From contig JBGPIT010000308.1 in NCBI GenBank assembly GCA_041485125.1, positions 1 to 6,016 of the forward strand: a DNA stretch of 6,016 nucleotides, written 5' to 3'. This document shows, piece by piece, positions 1 to 6,016 of the stretch; position 1 is the first letter of the stretch; each line of letters opens with the position of its first letter. A program made the position numbers and the translations under genes. The notes below the pieces were generated by a model. It was not told where the DNA came from and ran no database searches. It saw only the letters and a program-made list of their open reading frames with translations. This DNA comes from JBGPIT01 sp041485125 (GTDB lineage Bacteria; Desulfobacterota; Binatia; UTPRO1).

Positions 1-11
1 AGATTTGAATC

Positions 12-380
12 ATGTCCGTGTTTCGCAAGGAGCAGAATCAGGTCCACAGCATGCAAGGCAACCACATCGCTGGCGTGGCCACACCCACGAGCGGCGCGCA
101 ACAGGTCGAGATGTGGCACGGCCGCATGGACGCCAATTCGGCGACTCCGCCGCACAGCCACGACACGGAGGAAGTGGTCCTGTTCCTGACGGGAAGCGGC
201 CGGGCGACGGTGGCCGATCGTGAAGTACGTTACCAGCCCGGTGACACGCTGATCCTGCCGCCGGCCCAGGTGCACCAGATCTTCGCCGAAACCGAAAGCG
301 AGTTCGTCAGCGCCATGCCGATCGGCGGTACGGTGAAGCTGCCGGACGGTATGGTGATCGACTTGCCGTGGCGCAAATAA
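12..380 (+). CDS. Small single-domain cupin protein
   Basis: A 122-residue protein that is essentially one cupin beta-barrel. Cupin motif 1 is visible around residues 46-61: PPHSH gives the metal-type ligands H48 and H50, E54 follows after three residues, and G61 closes the motif. Motif 2 runs from G77 (GDTLILPP) to H88, the fourth ligand position. The set His-His-Glu-His is what metal-binding cupins use, so a bound divalent metal is likely, but no substrate can be named. There is no signal peptide or membrane segment, so it should be cytosolic. I chose the ATG at 12 because the N-terminal VFRKE...VHSMQG segment looks like part of the family. The in-frame ATG at 51 would remove it, and the AAGGAG at 27-32 lies too far from 51 to serve as its ribosome site. 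The region upstream of 12 is too short to judge promoter or RBS. It could be a sugar, amino-acid or hormone-like small-molecule binder or isomerase. Confidence 0.85.
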   Translation: MSVFRKEQNQVHSMQGNHIAGVATPTSGAQQVEMWHGRMDANSATPPHSHDTEEVVLFLTGSGRATVADREVRYQPGDTLILPPAQVHQIFAETESEFVSAMPIGGTVKLPDGMVIDLPWRK

Positions 381-504
381 TCTGCCTGCCGCATGGGCTT
401 CGACGGCCGGCTCTTCCGCTTCTCGTCTGCGACGCGCCCGGCGCAATCCGCGGGGGCGGCCTGGCCTGGCGCGACCGTGTGCGGTAGACCAACGTGCGCG
501 CCGT

Positions 505-591
505 GGAGAGGTGTCCGAGTGGCTGAAGGAGCACGCTTGGAAAGCGTGTGTAGGTTAACCCCTACCGTGGGTTCGAATCCCACCCTCTCCG
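505..591 (+). tRNA. tRNA-Ser (anticodon GGA)
   Basis: A complete class II tRNA can be folded by eye. The acceptor stem GGAGAGG (505-511) pairs fully with CCTCTCC (584-590), with discriminator G591. The anticodon stem CACGC (532-536) pairs with GCGTG (544-548) around the loop TTGGAAA, placing anticodon GGA at 539-541, which reads UCC and UCU serine codons. The long variable arm typical of tRNA-Ser is present: GTAGG (550-554) pairs with CCTAC (561-565). The T stem GTGGG (567-571) pairs with CCCAC (579-583) around TTCGAAT. The 3' CCA is not encoded (GCTG follows), so it must be added by a nucleotidyltransferase. I see no convincing promoter in 381-504. Confidence 0.97.
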
Positions 592-623
592 CTGATCTTC
601 GCGTCCGGCGCTGACGTCGATGC

Positions 624-643
624 GGCGCCGGCGCGACGGCGCC
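624..643 (+). terminator. GC hairpin downstream of the tRNA, possible terminator
   Basis: GGCGCCG (624-630) pairs perfectly with CGGCGCC (637-643) across a 6-nt loop. It lies 32 nt after the tRNA discriminator base and before the chaperone cluster, where a transcript end would be expected. No T-run follows, so it is not a classical intrinsic terminator. In GC-rich DNA a 7-bp hairpin can also arise by chance. Confidence 0.25.
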
Positions 644-647
644 CGCC

Positions 648-676
648 TGGACCGTTCGCGGCCGTCACGATAGTTT
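648..676 (+). promoter_or_regulatory. Weak sigma70-like promoter candidate for the DUF2760-Hsp70 cluster
   Basis: TGGACC at 648-653 matches the -35 consensus at four of six bases. An unusually AT-rich patch for this region (ATAGTTTGAT) follows. Read as -10 TAGTTT (671-676), the spacer is 17 nt but the hexamer match is only three of six. Read as GATAGT (669-674), the match is four of six but the spacer is 15 nt. It is the only promoter-like site between the tRNA and the DUF2760 start at 740. No heat-shock-type operator (CIRCE) is visible nearby. Confidence 0.25.
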
Positions 677-739
677 GATCGCCCGCACGGGCGCGCGCGA
701 GCGCCGCCGCGTTCGAATCCCTTTCCGAGGAGGTTGGTC

Positions 740-1426
740 ATGACAGCCGATCGCGGGCCATCGCCGGCGGTGCGCTGGATGGGTGCTCTCGTGCTGGGGC
801 TCGCTGGGGCCGCGGCCGGCATCTTCGCGCTGACGCAGCTGGTGCCGAACGGCGACCTTCGTGCCGCGTTCGGGGCACTTCCCTTCGCCGTCGGGATCGT
901 GGCTGCGGCGCCGCTCTTGGCCGCGCTCGTCACCGCGGCATTCGTCTCGACGATGAGCACGCCGCCTCCCGGCGCGGCACCCCGTGACGATGCCGCCGGC
1001 ACGCCGGCAGGTGCGGCGGCGCGCCCGACGACGCTGCCGCCGTCCGACGATGCGGCCTTGCACCTCTTGGCGCTGCTGCAGCAGGAAGGTCGCTTCGTCG
1101 ATTTCCTGGAGGAGAACCTCGCGCCCTATGCCGACGATCAGATCGGTGCGGCCGTGCGCTCGATTCACGAAGGTTGCCGCGCGGTGCTGCGCGAGCGTGT
1201 CGAGCTGGCGCCGATCCTCGCCGGCGAGGAGGGTGCGCCGGTCACGGTCGAGCGCGGTTTCGATCCGGCCGCGATCCGCGTGACCGGCAACGTGCGCGGC
1301 GAGCCGCCGTACCGCGGCGTGCTGCGCCATCCCGGCTGGCGGACGACCGGCGGCATGAAGCTCCCGTCGCGCGCCGCCAACCACGACGTCTCGATTCTCG
1401 CCCCCGCCGAGGTGGAAATCCCCTGA
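740..1426 (+). CDS. DUF2760 family membrane-anchored protein
   Basis: A 228-residue protein. Two hydrophobic segments near the N-terminus (about residues 14-35 and 46-70) look like a transmembrane hairpin. A Pro/Ala-rich linker (about 74-102) follows, then a conserved soluble domain (about 104-228). That domain carries the stretches ALHLLALLQQEGRFVDFLEE, DQIGAAVRSIHEGCR, the FDP...VTGNVRGEPPYRG segment, and a terminal HDVSILAPAEVEIP, which I recognise as DUF2760. No enzymatic motif is visible. The start is ATG 740, preceded by a strong GAGGAGG ribosome site at 727-733 with 6-nt spacing; the in-frame TTG at 734 abuts that site and is rejected. The stop codon overlaps the likely start of the next Hsp70 gene, so the two are probably co-transcribed and translationally coupled. 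From genomic recall, this family commonly neighbours Hsp70 genes of this type, which suggests a membrane partner or anchor for them. That role is inference. Confidence 0.88.
   Translation: MTADRGPSPAVRWMGALVLGLAGAAAGIFALTQLVPNGDLRAAFGALPFAVGIVAAAPLLAALVTAAFVSTMSTPPPGAAPRDDAAGTPAGAAARPTTLPPSDDAALHLLALLQQEGRFVDFLEENLAPYADDQIGAAVRSIHEGCRAVLRERVELAPILAGEEGAPVTVERGFDPAAIRVTGNVRGEPPYRGVLRHPGWRTTGGMKLPSRAANHDVSILAPAEVEIP
1409..1415 (+). promoter_or_regulatory. Ribosome binding site that decides the CTG start of the first Hsp70
   Basis: GAGGTGG at 1409-1415 is a good Shine-Dalgarno match lying inside the last codons of the DUF2760 gene. It is 7 nt upstream of the CTG at 1423. Its spacing is the main sequence evidence that translation of the Hsp70 begins at this CTG. 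The same bases also encode the conserved Glu-Val-Glu end of DUF2760, so the match could be partly incidental. Confidence 0.45.
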
Positions 1427-3186
1427 GCTCCTCCAGTCGCTACGTCGTCGGCATCGACCTCGGGACGACGAACAGCGTGATGGCGTGCGCCGACACGACC
1501 GGCGCTGCGCCGTCGATCGACGTCGTCGCGGTCCCGCAGATCGTCGCACCGTCGGAGGTCGAGGCGCGCGAGCTGTTGCCGTCGTTCCTCTATCTCGCCG
1601 ACGCCGCCGAGAGCGGCACGCTCGACCTGCCGTGGGCGGGCGGACGTGACTTCGCCGTCGGGGCGTTCGCCCAGAGTCGTGGCGCGGAGGTGCCGTCGCG
1701 TCTGGTCTCGTCGGCGAAGTCGTGGCTCTGCCACGCCGGCGTCGATCGCGCTGCGGCGATCCTGCCCGCCGGCGACGATGTGCCGCGGCGGATCTCGCCG
1801 ATCGACGCGACCGCTGCGTACCTGGCGCACCTGCGCGAAGCGTGGAATGCGACGGTCGGCGCGGGCGCGCGACTGGAAGAGCAAGAGCTCTACCTCACCG
1901 TGCCCGCCTCGTTCGACGCCGCCGCGCGCGAGCTCACCGTCCGCGCCGCGCGCGAGGCCGGTCTCGGCGACGCCGTCCTCCTCGAGGAGCCGCAAGCGGC
2001 GTGCTACGCCTGGATCGCCGCCGCCGGCGACGGGTGGCGACGGCACGTGCGCGTCGGCGACGTGATCCTGGTCTGCGACGTCGGCGGCGGCACCACCGAC
2101 TTCAGCTTGATCGCGGTGAGCGAGGAGCAGGGCGAGCTCGTCCTCCGTCGCGTCGCGGTCGGCGACCACATCCTGCTCGGCGGCGACAACATGGATCTCG
2201 CGCTCGCGTACCGCATGCGCGAGACCTTCGCAGCGAAGGGCGCGCAGCTCGACCAGTGGCAGCTCCGCGGACTGGTGCACGCGTGCCGCGGCGCCAAGGA
2301 GACGCTGCTCGGCGCGCGCGGCCCGGCGAAGACGCCGATCGCGGTGCTGGGACGATCGCGCCGCGTCGTCGGCGGTGCGCTCAAGGCGGATCTCAGTCGC
2401 GACGACGCGGAGCATTTCCTCGTCGACGGTTTCTTCCCGGTCGTCGATGCGACCACGCGCCCGCAGCACGGCCGTCGCACCGGCTTGCAGGAGATCGGCC
2501 TGCCGTACGCCGCCGATCCGCGCCTCACCGCGCATCTCGCGGAGTTCCTCCTCCGCCACCGCGAGGCGGGCGCACCGACCGCCGTTCTCTTCAACGGCGG
2601 CATCATGAAGGCCGACGCGCTTCGCGAGCGCATGCTGCAGGTGCTGCGCGGCTGGGATCTCGACGTGCGCGAGCTCCAAGGCATCCATCTCGACCAAGCC
2701 GTCGCCCGCGGTGCCGCCTACTACGGTCTCGCGCGCCGCGGCCGTGGCATTCGCATCCGCGGCGGTGCCGCGCGTGCCTACTACGTCGGCGTCGAGACCG
2801 CGATGCCGGCGGTCCCCGGCGTGCCGCCGCCGCTCAAAGCGATCTGCGTCGTCCCGCACGGCATGGAGGAAGGCACGGAGGCGCAAATCCCCGGCCAAGA
2901 ATTCGGCCTGGTCGTCGGCGAGCCCGCGGAGTTCCGCATGCTCGGCTCGAGCACGCGCACGGGCGACGCGCTCGGCACGGTCCTCGAAGCGTGGGACGCC
3001 GGCGATCTCGAAGAGCTCAGCCCGATGGAGACGACGCTCGAGTGGCCCGACCACGAGGGCGCGCTCGTGCCGGTCCGCCTCTCGGTGCACTTGACCGAAA
3101 TCGGCACGCTCGAGCTGTGGTGCTCTACGCGCGACGACTCCCAACGCTGGAAGCTCGAGTTCGGTGTCCGCGCTGCGGCGTCGTGA
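1423..3186 (+). CDS. Hsp70-family ATPase, short form (non-canonical DnaK paralog)
   Basis: About 587 residues. The N-terminal ~400 residues form an Hsp70/actin-type ATPase domain. Phosphate loop 1 is GIDLGTTNS (D12), the catalytic-type lysine is K99 in SAKSW, the DnaK E171 equivalent is E189 in LLEEPQAA, and phosphate loop 2 is DVGGGTTDF (D219, T224). GGDNMD follows at 253-258, and the adenosine-binding segment is VLFNGG at 388-393. ATP binding and hydrolysis should therefore be intact. The C-terminal ~190 residues are not a canonical DnaK substrate-binding domain. They end in a beta-rich stretch with GTLELWC (561-567) and no obvious helical lid or linker motif. The frame has no ATG, GTG or TTG between 1174 and the first phosphate loop. 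The only sensible start is CTG 1423, which overlaps the DUF2760 stop as CTGA and has GAGGTGG 7 nt upstream. The GTG-ATG pair just after GTTNS would destroy the ATP site. The protein is cytosolic, with no signal peptide. Confidence 0.9.
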   Translation: MSSSSRYVVGIDLGTTNSVMACADTTGAAPSIDVVAVPQIVAPSEVEARELLPSFLYLADAAESGTLDLPWAGGRDFAVGAFAQSRGAEVPSRLVSSAKSWLCHAGVDRAAAILPAGDDVPRRISPIDATAAYLAHLREAWNATVGAGARLEEQELYLTVPASFDAAARELTVRAAREAGLGDAVLLEEPQAACYAWIAAAGDGWRRHVRVGDVILVCDVGGGTTDFSLIAVSEEQGELVLRRVAVGDHILLGGDNMDLALAYRMRETFAAKGAQLDQWQLRGLVHACRGAKETLLGARGPAKTPIAVLGRSRRVVGGALKADLSRDDAEHFLVDGFFPVVDATTRPQHGRRTGLQEIGLPYAADPRLTAHLAEFLLRHREAGAPTAVLFNGGIMKADALRERMLQVLRGWDLDVRELQGIHLDQAVARGAAYYGLARRGRGIRIRGGAARAYYVGVETAMPAVPGVPPPLKAICVVPHGMEEGTEAQIPGQEFGLVVGEPAEFRMLGSSTRTGDALGTVLEAWDAGDLEELSPMETTLEWPDHEGALVPVRLSVHLTEIGTLELWCSTRDDSQRWKLEFGVRAAAS

Positions 3187-3207
3187 GACCTCGACAGACC
3201 CTGAGGG

Positions 3208-3371
3208 CGTTGCCTTGCGGCGAGCGGGAGCGGCACACCGTAGCCGCGGCGGAGGGCGGCCCGGTGCTTAAGTCGATTGCAGACCGAAGCATGCTCGCAC
3301 GGTTGTTCCAGAATCAGGCCGCCCTAACGCAGCTGCCACGGTGTGCCGCTCCCGCTCGTCGCAAAGCAGCG
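3208..3371 (+). repeat. Large palindromic repeat A (inverted copy of repeat B)
   Basis: An imperfect hairpin with arms of about 54 nt (3208-3261 and 3317-3371) around a 55-nt loop. The best part is a perfect 21-bp pairing between 3221-3241 and 3338-3358, and inner AGGGCGGCC (3253-3261) pairs with GGCCGCCCT (3317-3325). The loop plus part of the right arm (3268-3330) is an asymmetric core shared with repeat B in reverse orientation. Its first 33 nt contain only two differences, starting with TTAAGTCGATTGCAGA. The element begins about 20 nt after the first Hsp70 stop, so the hairpin might terminate transcription or protect the mRNA 3' end. I do not recognise the family. It is larger than typical REP units and carries no transposase. 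Confidence 0.85.
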
Positions 3372-3471
3372 TCCGCGGCGTCCGAAGACCTCGGACGAAA
3401 TCGCCTCCCACCGTTCTTGCCCTCGGCGAGCGCGCGTCGCGCGCAACGCCGCGCGACGGTGACGACGACGG
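3372..3471. other. Spacer between repeats A and B with two small hairpins
   Basis: A 100-bp stretch with no gene. It contains two short perfect hairpins: CGTCCGA (3379-3385) with TCGGACG (3391-3397) around AGACC, and CGTCGCGCG (3435-3443) with CGCGCGACG (3450-3458) around CAACGC. Open frames across it are ordinary for this base composition, and none has a convincing start or ribosome site. Confidence 0.5.
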
Positions 3472-3672
3472 TTCGCGCGGGCAATGGTCGTTGCGGGGCG
3501 GGCGAGGAGCGTCGCGTTGCCGAGTGGCGCGTTAGGCCCGCCTGCGTCTGGAATGGCGGTGCGAGCGTGCTTCGATCTGCAATCGACTTAACCAGTGGGC
3601 GGGCCTCCGCGCCGGGAGGCAATGCGACGCTCCTCGCCCGCCCCTCGTGGCAACGGCCTCTGCCCGCGCGAA
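3472..3672 (-). repeat. Large palindromic repeat B (inverted copy of repeat A)
   Basis: An imperfect hairpin of about 201 bp with arms 3472-3543 and 3597-3672 and a 53-nt loop. The outer TTCGCGCGGGC (3472-3482) pairs perfectly with GCCCGCGCGAA (3662-3672). The middle 3495-3515 pairs perfectly over 21 bp with 3624-3644. The inner AGGCCCGCC (3534-3542) pairs with 3598-3606. Read on the minus strand, 3591-3529 matches the core of repeat A at 53 of 63 positions. The arms differ from those of A yet remain self-complementary. The element ends 37 nt upstream of the second Hsp70 start, so a promoter for that gene would have to lie in or before the hairpin. Confidence 0.85.
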
Positions 3673-3698
3673 GCCCTCGGTGTCTTCGGCGACGCAAC

Positions 3699-3702
3699 GG
3701 AG
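3699..3702 (+). promoter_or_regulatory. Ribosome binding site of the second Hsp70
   Basis: GGAG at 3699-3702 sits 7 nt before ATG 3710 and supports that start. It lies outside the palindrome of repeat B, so it should be accessible if the hairpin folds in the mRNA. Confidence 0.6.
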
Positions 3703-3709
3703 ACCAACG

Positions 3710-6016
<2,307 letters not shown>

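Noticed and set aside
12..53. ATG 51 as the cupin start
   Set aside because: It lacks a well-spaced ribosome site and would remove the N-terminal VFRKE segment that fits the small cupin family.
711..721. 11-nt copy of the tRNA T-arm (GTTCGAATCCC at 571-581 and 711-721), possible attachment-site remnant
   Set aside because: Identity stops after 11 nt, does not reach the tRNA 3' end, and no integrase or element lies between. A match of this length is expected by chance in a window of this size.
1174..1425. TTG 1174 as start of the first Hsp70
   Set aside because: It would add about 83 Arg-rich residues that overlap the conserved DUF2760 domain out of frame and match nothing in Hsp70 proteins.
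1165..3144. Long antisense open frame opposite the first Hsp70 (659 codons)
   Set aside because: It is a by-product of strong GC bias at third codon positions. Its translation is Arg/Ala-rich with no family motif, and the + strand carries a clear Hsp70.
3266..3345. Small peptide encoded by the repeat core (reads ...KSIADRS... in both copies)
   Set aside because: Most differences between the two copies would be amino-acid changing in this frame. There is no proper start with a ribosome site, and the palindromic structure explains the conservation better.
3322..3537. Integron attC site (CCTAACGC at 3323-3330 and GCGTTAGGC at 3529-3537)
   Set aside because: The boxes resemble attC R'' and R' sequences, but they belong to two different palindromes about 200 bp apart. 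Within each hairpin the CTAACGC pairs with GCGGAGG rather than with a GTTAG box. No integrase or cassette array is seen.

Overview
The window comes from a high-GC Gram-negative bacterium. Codons mostly end in G or C, and long spurious ORFs occur on the antisense strand. The DUF2760 / tandem Hsp70 / DUF3731 gene set is, from memory, mainly proteobacterial, so a Myxococcota/Deltaproteobacteria-like or other high-GC proteobacterial lineage is plausible. The sequence does not fix the species. All recognisable genes are on the + strand.

Layout. Positions 12-380 hold a small single-domain cupin. Positions 505-591 hold a complete tRNA-Ser(GGA) without an encoded CCA. A short gap with a GC hairpin and a weak promoter-like site leads to a three-gene chaperone cluster. 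It begins with a DUF2760 protein with two N-terminal membrane helices (740-1426). Next is an Hsp70-family ATPase (1423-3186) whose only workable start is a CTG overlapping the upstream stop codon as CTGA. After a 523-bp gap comes a second, larger Hsp70 (3710 to the window end, incomplete) with a C-terminal DUF3731 region. Both Hsp70s keep the DnaK-type nucleotide-binding residues. Neither has a recognisable canonical substrate-binding domain with helical lid, and no J-domain or GrpE gene is present. The likely picture is a membrane-linked pair of non-canonical Hsp70s, but their clients and biochemistry cannot be read from the sequence.

The most unusual part is the 3187-3709 gap. It contains two large imperfect palindromes (about 164 and 201 bp) that are inverted copies of one repeat family. 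They share a 63-nt asymmetric core at about 84% identity. Their arms differ in sequence between the copies but stay self-complementary within each copy. They sit between two genes that would be expected to be adjacent in one operon. A separate double-palindrome sequence is embedded in frame inside the second Hsp70, in the linker just before DUF3731. It encodes about 28 residues that look foreign to the protein. This locus therefore appears to have received palindromic repeats at least twice, once between genes and once within a coding sequence.
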